A DNA stretch of 35,505 nucleotides, from positions 1 to 35,505 of the forward strand of contig JACPQX010000018.1 in the NCBI GenBank assembly GCA_016190255.1, written 5' to 3'. The notes under the pieces were generated by a model. The model saw only the letters and a program-made list of their open reading frames with translations, was not told the DNA's origin and did not search any database. Below are positions 6,152 to 14,139 of the stretch, piece after piece; positions within the stretch are counted from its first letter, which is position 1, and the number at the start of each line of letters is the position of its first letter. This DNA comes from Candidatus Methylomirabilis oxygeniifera (GTDB lineage Bacteria; Methylomirabilota; Methylomirabilia; Methylomirabilales; Methylomirabilaceae). Position numbers and translations under genes: made by a program.

Positions 6152-8653
6152 ATGACTCTGAAGAAAAGACCGGGACTGGCCCGGAACCGCGTCACGATGG
6201 TCACGATCATCCTGGCCGCCGAGGTGTTCGTAGCCGACCTGGTGTTTCCACTGGGCTTGGCGGTCTGGCTGCCGTACGCGGCCCTCGTGCTGATCTCTCT
6301 GTGGGCGCCGCATCGAAGGTACACGATCATTGTCGCAACAGCCACCACAGCACTTATTATTCTTGGATATTTCCTTTCCCCCCTTGCGCTTGCGGGCGTC
6401 GGATCACTGCAATCCCTGTTGAACCGCGCGCTCGGCGTGCTGGTGATTTGGGTCACAGCCTTGCTCTGCCTGCAGCGCAAGCGTGGGGAGGAGACCCAGC
6501 AGGCACTCCTCCGACTGAGCGATCAGTTGAGCCGATCTCTTGACATCGAGGAGGCCTACCCGGTCTTTGCAGCGGCGGTGAAGACGTACCTGCCCTACGA
6601 TCGAATCGGGGTGGTCGTGCCGAAAAGAGAATCGTTGGTGGTGGCCCTGTCGGTCACCGGGTCGCCGTTGCCAAGCCACCAAGGGATGGAGTGGCCTGAC
6701 GCAGCAGCCAGCGCGGTAGGATGGGTGCTGGCACACAACGACGCCAGGGTCGTACGGGATCTGGAGACAGAGCAGGCTTTTCCTGATGACGCGTTTCTCT
6801 ACAAAGAAGGGGTCCGCTCGACAATCGTGTTGCCCTTGGTGGTCGGGGGGGAGGCGGTTGGGGCCTTCTTCGTAGAGAGCCGGACGCCTGGCGCCTACTC
6901 TCAACGGCACCTCGAATTACTTGGACCGTTGGCCGAACATCTCGCGCTCGCCCTTCAGAACGCCCGGCTGTATCACGAGGCGAAAGGCCATGCTCAGGAA
7001 TTAGAGCGGCGCGTAGAGGAGCGGACCCGGGAACTTCAGGCGGCGAATCTCCAGCTAGAGGCTGCCTCGCGGCACAAGACGGATTTCCTGGCCAACATGT
7101 CCCATGAACTCCGGACGCCGCTCAATTCTATTCTCGGCTTTTCCGAGATCTTGAAGCGGCGAGCATATGGTCCACTGACGGCGGACCAGGATCTCTACGT
7201 AGACAGCATCCACGACAGCGGAAAGCACCTGTTGGCGCTGATCAGTGATCTCCTGGACCTTTCGAGGGTGGAGGCGGGGCGGATCGAGCTCCAGCCCCAG
7301 CCCTTCTTTCTTCCCGACGCTCTCCGGGCCGCCCTGTATACCATCCGCCGTCAGGCCGAGGGGAAAGGTCTCCAACTTTCATTGTCCATCGATGAAGGTC
7401 TCTCCATGCTCACCGCCGACCCGATCCGATTTAATCAGATCCTGTACAATCTTCTGTCGAATGCGTTCAAATTCACGCCGGACGGCGGGCAGATTGACGT
7501 CACCGCCCGCCGCGTTCACGGTTCACAGTTCACAGTTGACACAGCAGAGAACGCAGACCGTGAACTGTCAACCGTGGACCGTAAACCGTCGGGCGAGTTC
7601 GTAGAAATCAGCGTGGCCGATACGGGGATCGGGATCAAGCCCGAAGATCTGCCGAAGCTCTTCCAGCGGTTTACTCAGCTCAAACAGACGATCACCAAGC
7701 GGCACCAAGGGGTTGGGCTTGGCTTGGCCCTGACGAAGCAACTCGTCGAGCTCCATGGAGGAACGATCCGGGCTCACTCTGATGGTGAGGGACGAGGGAG
7801 TATCTTCACAGTCTGTCTCCCGCTGGCCGAGGTGCAGGCCGTACCCCAGCTTCTCGTGGTGGACGACGACAAGAACCTGCTGGAAGCCATCCGAGACGCG
7901 CTTGAAGCAGCCGGGTACAGGGTGAAGACGGCAGAAGACGGGGCGGCGGCCCTGGCTCAGATCGAAGCTGCCCGCCCGGAACTGTTGATCCTCGATCTCA
8001 GTCTCCCTGTAGTGGACGGCTGGGAAGTTCTCCGGCGGGTCCGTACTGGCGCGGCCACGCGCGCACTTCCGGTGTTAGCCATCACAGGGGTGGAGGTTGA
8101 ACGCAGCGATCAGGTGCTCTCTGCGGGGGCTGATGAATTCCTTAGCAAACCCTTCTCAATGACCGTCCTGGAAGGCACGGTCCGACGGATCCTCCAACAG
8201 GGCGGGTCGGCAGATCACGTGCGGGGGCCGCAGATGCATCGCCTGGATCTGATGAGAGAGCCCACCGTGAAACCGGGCGCCTCGGAGGATGTGAGGATCC
8301 TGGTCGTGGAGGATCACCCCCGCGGGCGGAAGCTAGTCGTCGATCTCCTGGCGCCGGAGGGGTATATTGTCCTCCAGGCGGAGAGCGGCGTCGGGCTGCT
8401 GGACCGCGTCAAGCGGGAGCGACCGGACTTGATCCTCCTCGACCTCCAGCTTCCTGAGATAGACGGCGTGACGCTCGCCCGCCAGCTCAAAGCCGATCCT
8501 GACACCCAACGCATTCCGCTCCTGGCCATAACCGCCTATGCCCAGCCGGAGGACCGTGCGAAAGCGCTGGCGGCCGGCTTTGCCGACTATCTCACCAAGC
8601 CTCTCGACACGGAGAGGTTCATACAGGCCGTCGGTCACGCCCTTGGGCGGTAG
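6152..8653 (+). CDS. Membrane hybrid histidine kinase (4TM-GAF-HK-REC-REC)
   Basis: An 833-residue hybrid sensor kinase. Order: about four membrane segments (residues 15-120), GAF (about 130-280), coiled coil ending in ERRVEERTRELQAAN, HisKA with phospho-accepting His318 (NMSHELRTP), HATPase (N box near LLSNAFKF, G boxes DTGIGI and GLGLAL), then two receivers with Asp615 and Asp764. It autophosphorylates on His and relays to its own receivers; no DNA-binding output is present, so a further partner is needed. GTG 6122 and ATG 6143 are in frame, but ATG 6152 has GGAAGGA at 9 nt. A heptad-repeat insert of about 26 residues interrupts the HATPase between the TARR strand and the G1 box. The HisKA/HATPase part is closely similar to kinase 2. 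Confidence 0.92.
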   Translation: MTLKKRPGLARNRVTMVTIILAAEVFVADLVFPLGLAVWLPYAALVLISLWAPHRRYTIIVATATTALIILGYFLSPLALAGVGSLQSLLNRALGVLVIWVTALLCLQRKRGEETQQALLRLSDQLSRSLDIEEAYPVFAAAVKTYLPYDRIGVVVPKRESLVVALSVTGSPLPSHQGMEWPDAAASAVGWVLAHNDARVVRDLETEQAFPDDAFLYKEGVRSTIVLPLVVGGEAVGAFFVESRTPGAYSQRHLELLGPLAEHLALALQNARLYHEAKGHAQELERRVEERTRELQAANLQLEAASRHKTDFLANMSHELRTPLNSILGFSEILKRRAYGPLTADQDLYVDSIHDSGKHLLALISDLLDLSRVEAGRIELQPQPFFLPDALRAALYTIRRQAEGKGLQLSLSIDEGLSMLTADPIRFNQILYNLLSNAFKFTPDGGQIDVTARRVHGSQFTVDTAENADRELSTVDRKPSGEFVEISVADTGIGIKPEDLPKLFQRFTQLKQTITKRHQGVGLGLALTKQLVELHGGTIRAHSDGEGRGSIFTVCLPLAEVQAVPQLLVVDDDKNLLEAIRDALEAAGYRVKTAEDGAAALAQIEAARPELLILDLSLPVVDGWEVLRRVRTGAATRALPVLAITGVEVERSDQVLSAGADEFLSKPFSMTVLEGTVRRILQQGGSADHVRGPQMHRLDLMREPTVKPGASEDVRILVVEDHPRGRKLVVDLLAPEGYIVLQAESGVGLLDRVKRERPDLILLDLQLPEIDGVTLARQLKADPDTQRIPLLAITAYAQPEDRAKALAAGFADYLTKPLDTERFIQAVGHALGR
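7514..7590. repeat. Heptad inverted-repeat insert in kinase 1 ATPase domain
   Basis: GTTCACG/GTTCACA-type heptads on the left and ACCGTGA/ACCGTCA-type heptads on the right form an imperfect hairpin, of the same family as the element in bioD. The reading frame stays open and adds residues such as HGSQFTV and ELSTVDRKP to the HATPase domain. Confidence 0.8.
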
Positions 8654-8791
8654 GCGTCCCTCCGGATGTCGCCGGGTGCCTCTAGGGCAGCCGGGCTCTC
8701 CTCACCCACGATCATGCCTCCAGCGTTGAGCTGCTGACTGCCCTGATGCTGAAGCCTTCCCTCCCCCGCCGAGGGTCAAGGAACACCGCAG
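8654..8791. other. Start of 346-bp gene-free gap after kinase 1
   Basis: The gap between kinase 1 and the antitoxin runs 8654-8999. In 8654-8791 I see no gene and no clear hairpin with a T-tract. The rest of the gap holds the rlpA remnant (8792-8848), two TTGAC-type hexamers (8921-8926, 8928-8933) and the operator-like repeats before the antitoxin gene. Confidence 0.5.
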
Positions 8792-8848
8792 CCGCTCGCC
8801 AGCCTCGGGTACCGGGTTTTGATCATGGAGTCCGCTGACCGCCCCTGA
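8792..8848 (+). pseudogene. Decayed copy of the rlpA 3' end
   Basis: These 57 bases translate to a PLASLGYRVLIMESADRP ending followed by TGA. The true rlpA ends RLASLGYRVLIMESAERL then TGA: 15 of 18 residues match by hand count, while several codon third positions differ. Nothing recognisable of rlpA lies further upstream. It is a relic of a duplicated rlpA C-terminal (SPOR) end, with the duplication boundary to its left. Confidence 0.75.
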
Positions 8849-8955
8849 GCGGCACTCCTCCAAAATGGCCTTCTCTACTCTAATCGCCTGTCACTGACCC
8901 TTGTACCATGCGCTGCAGCCTTGACACTTGACTTCTTGCGAACGGTGTGAAACCA

Positions 8956-8981
8956 TGACTATGGTCAGATAGACATGGTCA
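8956..8981 (+). promoter_or_regulatory. Operator-like repeats before the toxin-antitoxin operon
   Basis: ATGGTCA occurs twice in the same orientation, at 8961-8967 and 8975-8981, spaced 14 bp. The first copy is part of an inverted repeat TGAC-TATG-GTCA (8956-8967); the second contains GAC-ATG-GTC. Phd/YefM antitoxins repress their own promoters by binding short palindromes at this position, so these are the likely sites. Confidence 0.5.
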
Positions 8982-8999
8982 TCTTACCGGAGGTCAGCG

Positions 9000-9227
9000 A
9001 TGAAAACCATAGCAGCCGGGAAGTTCAAAGCACAGTGTTTGGCTCTGTTGGACGAGGTCGCTCGCGAGCATGAAACGATCCTGGTGACCAAACGGGGGAA
9101 GCCGGTCGCAAAGGTCGTCGCGGTGACCGAACGGAAGGCTGACCTCCGTCAACAACTGAGGGGAAGCATCCTGCGTGAAAAGGACATTATTAACCCAGTG
9201 CCGTTCACATGGGAAGCCGTCTCATGA
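9000..9227 (+). CDS. Phd/YefM-family antitoxin
   Basis: A 75-residue antitoxin. The N-terminal part has the Phd/YefM fold: IAAGKFKAQCLALLDEVA, then the strand ILVTKRGKPVAKVV. The C-terminal segment is the flexible toxin-binding region (RGSILREKDI). GGAGG at 8989-8993 supports the ATG at 9000. It overlaps the PIN-domain toxin by 4 nt (ATGA), the usual coupled arrangement. It should bind and block the toxin and, with it, repress the operon through the repeats just upstream. Confidence 0.9.
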   Translation: MKTIAAGKFKAQCLALLDEVAREHETILVTKRGKPVAKVVAVTERKADLRQQLRGSILREKDIINPVPFTWEAVS

Positions 9228-9610
9228 TTCTCCTGGATACCCACGCGTGGGTATGGTGGGCCACTTCTTCTCCGAATCTCTCGAAGAACGCGGTCAAGGC
9301 CATCCGCGCGGCCCAAACATTGCACGTCAGCGCAATCAGTTGCTGGGAGGTGGCCACGTTGGCGGCAAAGGGGCGTCTGGTCTTCGATCGCGATGTGGAG
9401 GTCTGGTTGGACCTGGCGCTACGATTTCCCGGCGTCGAGTTGGTTCCTCTATCTCCCCGAATTGCGGTGCGCAGCTCCAGGCTGGAGAAGGGGTTCCTGG
9501 GGGATCCCGCGGATCGCATCATCGTGGCCACGGCGCTGGAACACGGCTGCGCCATCGTAAGCAAGGATGAGAGGATCCGCAGCTACCCGCGAGTGCGGGT
9601 GACCTGGTGA
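9224..9610 (+). CDS. VapC-like PIN-domain ribonuclease toxin
   Basis: A 128-residue PIN-domain protein. The acidic metal-binding residues are in place: Asp5 (LLDTHAWVWW), Glu42 (SCWEVATL), Asp94 and Asp97 (GDPADRIIVATA), and a late Asp in SKDERI. Toxins of this family are Mg-dependent RNases, commonly cutting tRNA or rRNA, and are neutralised by the antitoxin encoded directly upstream. The DTHAWVWW start is typical of PIN toxins paired with Phd-type antitoxins. The pair sits between the rlpA remnant and kinase 2, as if inserted into an older rlpA-kinase junction. Confidence 0.92.
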   Translation: MILLDTHAWVWWATSSPNLSKNAVKAIRAAQTLHVSAISCWEVATLAAKGRLVFDRDVEVWLDLALRFPGVELVPLSPRIAVRSSRLEKGFLGDPADRIIVATALEHGCAIVSKDERIRSYPRVRVTW

Positions 9611-9635
9611 GCGCTAGGGCAGCGAGTTTTTTCGC

Positions 9636-9689
9636 TTGACGGGAAAGAAGAAATGAAGGTAGTAAGAGACCAGGCAGCCAACTGGCTGC
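9636..9689 (+). promoter_or_regulatory. Weak promoter candidate and hairpin before kinase 2
   Basis: TTGACG (9636-9641) is followed after 18 bases by TAGTAA (9660-9665), a poor -10. A perfect 6-bp hairpin, GCAGCC with GGCTGC around AACT, follows at 9674-9689, without a T-tract. The hairpin would lie in the kinase 2 leader if the promoter is real. Confidence 0.25.
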
Positions 9690-9752
9690 TACATTGTCCA
9701 GGGGATAGGTCGGTGCGCGGTTGGGCCGCCGTATCTCACCGAAGGTAGCCTC

Positions 9753-12700
9753 ATGAGTATTGAACTGGAGCGGCACCTCGCCGAACTGAAATCTGGCGAG
9801 CACCTCTGCCTCATCTACGAGGATGCCGCCCAGCAGATGGCGGCCATCGTGCCCTTCGTGAAGGCCGGCCTGACCCGCGGCGAATGCTGCCTCTACGTCG
9901 CCGATCACTCCACGATCGGAGATGTAGCCGCCGCCCTGGCCGGCGCAGGCGTGGATGTCCAGCGCGAACGCGAGCGGCACGCACTGGTCCTGCTGACCGA
10001 ACAGGACGCGTACCTTCGGGGCGGGCGGTTCGAACCCGACGCGATGATCGACCTCCTCCGCCGGACGATGGAGCGCGCGCTCGATGTGGGCTTTACGGGG
10101 CTGAGGGCTACCGGCGAGATGATCTGGGCGCTGGGGCCAGCTATCGGCTGTGACCGACTGATCGAGTACGAGGCCAAGCTGAACACCTTCTTGCCAGGGA
10201 CCCACGCGCTCGCGATCTGCCAGTACGATCGACGCCGGTTCGCGCCGGCCCTCATCCGCAATGTGCTGCGTACCCATCCCATGGCTATTCTGGGACATCA
10301 GGTGTGCCCAAATCTGTACTACGAATCGCCCGATCTGGCGCTTGGCCAGATCTCCGAGGCGGATCGGGTGGATTGGATGATCGCTAACCTGGAGCGAATG
10401 CGAACTACGGAGAGGGCGCTGCGAGAGAGCGAGGATCGCTATCGTGACTTGGTGGAGCACAGCCACGACCTGATCTGTACTCATGACCTGGAGGGCAACA
10501 TTCTCTCTGTGAACCAACGGGCTGGAACACTGTTGGGTTGTGACCCGAGCGAGATTCTGACGAAGAATATCCGCGACTTCTTGGCGCCGGAGGTCAGGCG
10601 CGAGTGTGATGCCTACTTGGTCAGAATCCGGTCGGACGGTGTCGCCAGCGGGCTGATGCAGGTTCAGACGAGCGCGGGCGAAAGGCGAGTCTGGGAGTAC
10701 AACAACACCCTGCGCACTGAAGGAGTCGCTGCTCCGATCGTGCGCGGGGTGGCGCGCGACGTCACCGAGCGCAAGCGGGCGGAGGAGACGCTCGAGGTTC
10801 GCGCCCGACAGCAGGCGGCAGTCGCTGAACTAGGTCAACGCGCGCTGGCAGGGACCGATCTTTCCACATTGCTGAGCGAAGCCGTCGCCCTCGTTGCGCG
10901 CACCCTCGAGGTCGAGTTCTGCAAGGTGCTGGAGCTGCTTCCAGACGGTGATGCGTTGCTATTGCGGGCGGGAACGGGCTGGATACAAGGGTGCGTGGGG
11001 TTCGCGATGGTGGCAGCGGAGACCGACTCTCAGGCCGGCTATACCCTGCTCTCCGGTGAGCCGGTGATCGTCGAAGACCTGCGCAGCGAAACACGATTCA
11101 GCGGGCCAACGCTGCTGCGCGACCACGGGGTGGTCAGCGGGATGAGCGTGATCATCCATGGTCAGGACTCCCCCTACGGTGTGCTAGGCGCGCACACCAC
11201 CAAGCGACGGACGTTTACCCAAGATGACATACACTTCCTCCAGGCCGTTGGCAATGTGCTGGCTGCGGCGATTACGCGGACCCGGACCGAGGAGTCCCTG
11301 AAGATTAGCGAAACAAAGTTTAGAGGACTCGTGGAGTCCTCGCCGGACGGGATGGTCCTTGTAAACAGTGATGGAAAAATCATTCTCGCAAATTCACAAA
11401 CGGAGAAATTGTTCGGTTATACGCGAGAGGAATTGCTCGGAGCAACCGTCGAAATGCTGGTACCCGAGCGTTTCCGCGCTGGGCACTCTCAGCAACGCGC
11501 AGGCTACTTCGCCAGTCCTCGCGTGCGGCATTCGGTTTCCGGCCTTGAATTATATGGCTTGCGCAAGGATGGGAGTGAATTCCCAGTTGATATCAACCTC
11601 AGTTACCACCAGACCAAGGAGGCACTCATCGCCGTTACCACTATCCGGGACGTCACCGAGCGCAAGCGGGCGCGGGAGACCCTGCAGGCGCTCTACCAGG
11701 CAAGCTTGCGCATCCAGGAGCCTCTGGGGCTTCGGGAACGACTTGACCGCCTTCTCCAGACAGCCCGGACTGTGTTGGAGCTGGATCGCGTCAACGTCCT
11801 TCTCTCAGACCCTGAAGGGCGGATGCTCCAAGCGATCGCCAGCCTGGGCGCCGAGGAACCCCTCGAGATGATCAGGGTGCCGATCGGGCCTGAGGGGGGT
11901 GGGGTGGCCCAGGCATATCTCACAAAGGAAGCGATCGTCTGGGATGGCCGGGGCCCGGTCCCTGAGACCCTCCGGCTGAAGCCGCCTTTTGATCAGATTG
12001 CGACACTCCGGTCCCGGGTTTTTGCCAACGTTCCCCTGGTCATTGAGGGGAGAGCGATTGGAGTCATGGGGGTCGATCGTAAACACAGCCGGCGGCTCTT
12101 CGAGCCGGCCGCGCTGGAGCTACTCCAGCTCTTCGCCGCGCAGGCTGCGCTCGCCATCGAGCATGGCCGGCTCTATGAAGCGCAGCGCATGGCCGCCATT
12201 CAACTCGAGGCCACCGTCGAGGCCCGGACCAGGGAGCTGCAGGCCGCGAATGTGCGACTTGAGGAGGCGAGCCGGGTGGCCGAGGAGGCCTCTCGCCACA
12301 AGTCGTCGTTCCTCGCGAACATGTCCCACGAATTCCGGACCCCTCTCAACGCGATTCTCGGGTTCTCGGAGCTCCTGGCACAGCAAACCTACGGCCCCCT
12401 GACCCAGAAGCAGGCCCGCTATGTGGACAATGTCCATACGTCCGGTCAATATCTCCTCGCCCTGATCAACGACTTGCTGGACCTTTCGAAGATAGAGGCG
12501 GGGAGGCTGGAGCTGCACCCTCAAGCCTTCGGTCTCCGAGAAGCTCTTGAGGTAGCCCTCCACACCATCCGCCCCCAAGCGGAGGCTAAGCAGCAGCTCC
12601 TGTACCATCACGTCGCCGGCGATCTCTCAACCATTGTGGCAGACCAAGTCCGGGTCACGCAGATCCTCTACAACCTCCTGTCGAACGCCATAAAGTTCAC

Positions 12701-13064
12701 CCCAAGCGGCGGGCGCATAACAGTGACCGCCCGCCGCGTGCCGCGTGCCACGTGCCACGTTCCAAGTTCTCAACCCGGAACCTGGGACCTGGACCCTGGA
12801 ACCGCGAGCGCGAGCGAGCTCATTGAAATCGCCGTGGCCGACACGGGGATCGGGATCAAGCCGGAAGACCTGCCGAAGCTATTCCAGCCGTTCACGCAAC
12901 TGGAGCAGACGTTCACGAAGCAGGCCCAGGGGACCGGGCTCGGCCTCGCCCTGACGAGACGCCTCGTCGAGCTGCACGGCGGGACGATCTGGGCCGAGTC
13001 GGCAGGGGAAGGTCGGGGGAGCACTTTCACGGTCCGGCTCCCCTTGCGGCTGCCCGCATCCTGA
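9753..13064 (+). CDS. MEDS-PAS-GAF-PAS-GAF histidine kinase
   Basis: A 1103-residue soluble sensor kinase with no membrane segment or receiver. Order: MEDS domain (residues about 1-185; SGEHLCLIYED, ATGEMIWALG), PAS (229-345), GAF (355-515), PAS (525-640; [18 protein letters not shown]), GAF (650-815), coiled coil, HisKA with His859 (NMSHEFRTP), HATPase (960-1100; LLSNAIKF, DTGIGI, GTGLGLAL). MEDS was defined from the dichloromethane regulator DcmR and related proteins and is thought to sense small organic compounds. Its HisKA/HATPase is a close paralogue of kinase 1, and its second PAS and GAF resemble domains of kinase 3. A heptad-repeat insert interrupts the HATPase at the same loop as in kinase 1. 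Confidence 0.92.
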   Translation: MSIELERHLAELKSGEHLCLIYEDAAQQMAAIVPFVKAGLTRGECCLYVADHSTIGDVAAALAGAGVDVQRERERHALVLLTEQDAYLRGGRFEPDAMIDLLRRTMERALDVGFTGLRATGEMIWALGPAIGCDRLIEYEAKLNTFLPGTHALAICQYDRRRFAPALIRNVLRTHPMAILGHQVCPNLYYESPDLALGQISEADRVDWMIANLERMRTTERALRESEDRYRDLVEHSHDLICTHDLEGNILSVNQRAGTLLGCDPSEILTKNIRDFLAPEVRRECDAYLVRIRSDGVASGLMQVQTSAGERRVWEYNNTLRTEGVAAPIVRGVARDVTERKRAEETLEVRARQQAAVAELGQRALAGTDLSTLLSEAVALVARTLEVEFCKVLELLPDGDALLLRAGTGWIQGCVGFAMVAAETDSQAGYTLLSGEPVIVEDLRSETRFSGPTLLRDHGVVSGMSVIIHGQDSPYGVLGAHTTKRRTFTQDDIHFLQAVGNVLAAAITRTRTEESLKISETKFRGLVESSPDGMVLVNSDGKIILANSQTEKLFGYTREELLGATVEMLVPERFRAGHSQQRAGYFASPRVRHSVSGLELYGLRKDGSEFPVDINLSYHQTKEALIAVTTIRDVTERKRARETLQALYQASLRIQEPLGLRERLDRLLQTARTVLELDRVNVLLSDPEGRMLQAIASLGAEEPLEMIRVPIGPEGGGVAQAYLTKEAIVWDGRGPVPETLRLKPPFDQIATLRSRVFANVPLVIEGRAIGVMGVDRKHSRRLFEPAALELLQLFAAQAALAIEHGRLYEAQRMAAIQLEATVEARTRELQAANVRLEEASRVAEEASRHKSSFLANMSHEFRTPLNAILGFSELLAQQTYGPLTQKQARYVDNVHTSGQYLLALINDLLDLSKIEAGRLELHPQAFGLREALEVALHTIRPQAEAKQQLLYHHVAGDLSTIVADQVRVTQILYNLLSNAIKFTPSGGRITVTARRVPRATCHVPSSQPGTWDLDPGTASASELIEIAVADTGIGIKPEDLPKLFQPFTQLEQTFTKQAQGTGLGLALTRRLVELHGGTIWAESAGEGRGSTFTVRLPLRLPAS
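12736..12804. repeat. Heptad insert in kinase 2 ATPase domain
   Basis: Consecutive 7-bp units are visible: GCGTGCC, GCGTGCC, ACGTGCC, ACGTTCC, AAGTTCT on the left and GAACCTG, GGACCTG, GACCCTG, GAACCGC on the right. The sequence differs from the GTTCACG family but the architecture is the same, two heptad arms that can pair. The frame is kept and the insert replaces the loop before the LIEIAVADTG strand. Confidence 0.75.
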
Positions 13065-13081
13065 GGTGGTGAGACGCAGAT

Positions 13082-14083
13082 ATGCGCAACCACCAGCCGC
13101 CATCCTCGAAGCCGCCTCGAATCCTCATTGTGGATGACATCCCGCAGAATGTCGATCTGGTGAGCTCCCTGATGCGGGCCGAGGGGTATGAGGTCGCCTC
13201 GGCCGCCGACGGGCTGGAGGCCCTGGCGCGGGTTGCCTCCGCTCCACCGGACCTGATCCTCCTGGACATCATGATGCCGACGCTGGATGGCTATGCGGTC
13301 TGCCGCCAGCTCAAGGCGCGCCCCGAGACCCGCTTGGTGCCAATCGTCCTGATCACCGCGTTGGGGGATGAAGCCGACAAGCTCATGGGGATCGAGGCAG
13401 GGGCGGATGACTTCCTCACCAAGCCGTTCAGCCAGGCGGAGCTGAAGGCTCGCGTCCGCTCTCTGCTCAAGCTCAAGACCTTCACCGACGAGCTGGAGCA
13501 CGCCGAGGCCATGTTGTTGACGCTTGGCCGGACAGTGGAGGCGAAAGACCCGTACACGCAGGGGCATTGTGATCGGCTCTCGGCCTACTCGGTCGCCCTT
13601 GGACGCGCGCTCGGCCTGGCGCCTGAAGAGTTGACAGCCCTCGAGCGCGGGGGGGCCCTCCACGATGTAGGGAAGATCGGAATCCCGGATGCCATCCTTC
13701 TCAAACCCTCCGGGCTCACGGCGGCGGAGTGGGCGGTCATGCGCGAGCACCCGGAGATCGGCGAGCGGATCTGCCTGCCGTTGCGGTCGCTGAGACGAGT
13801 CCTGCCGATTATCCGCCATCACCACGAACGGTGGGACGGCAGCGGGTACCCCGACGGTCTCGCAGGCGAGGCGATTCCCCTCACGGCCCGAATCCTCCAG
13901 GTTGTGGACATCTTCGACGCGCTCACGACAGAGCGCCCGTATAAGCCTGCCCTGTCACAGGCCGCCGCGCTCGCCGCCCTGCAGGATGAGGTCGCTCGCG
14001 GCTGGCGGGATCCAAAAGTGGTCGAGGCGTTCATCGAGCTGGCGGAACGTAGAGAGCTTCCTCCGGTCCCGCACGCGCTATAG
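13082..14083 (+). CDS. REC/HD-GYP response regulator (c-di-GMP phosphodiesterase)
   Basis: A 333-residue RpfG-type regulator. The receiver occupies residues about 12-130 with phospho-acceptor Asp62 (LILLDIMMP) and Lys in FLTKPF. The HD-GYP domain follows, with His194/Asp195 in [11 protein letters not shown], the HHHERWDG motif and GYP at 255-257. HD-GYP enzymes hydrolyse c-di-GMP to pGpG or GMP. It starts 17 nt after the kinase 2 stop, so kinase 2 is the probable phosphodonor. It is the only recognisable c-di-GMP enzyme in the window; no GGDEF, EAL or PilZ protein is seen here. Confidence 0.95.
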   Translation: MRNHQPPSSKPPRILIVDDIPQNVDLVSSLMRAEGYEVASAADGLEALARVASAPPDLILLDIMMPTLDGYAVCRQLKARPETRLVPIVLITALGDEADKLMGIEAGADDFLTKPFSQAELKARVRSLLKLKTFTDELEHAEAMLLTLGRTVEAKDPYTQGHCDRLSAYSVALGRALGLAPEELTALERGGALHDVGKIGIPDAILLKPSGLTAAEWAVMREHPEIGERICLPLRSLRRVLPIIRHHHERWDGSGYPDGLAGEAIPLTARILQVVDIFDALTTERPYKPALSQAAALAALQDEVARGWRDPKVVEAFIELAERRELPPVPHAL

Positions 14084-14139
14084 GTCATAGGCGAGATCGT
14101 CGTGGCCCGTACCATCGGCCGGCCGATGGGGTTGACACG

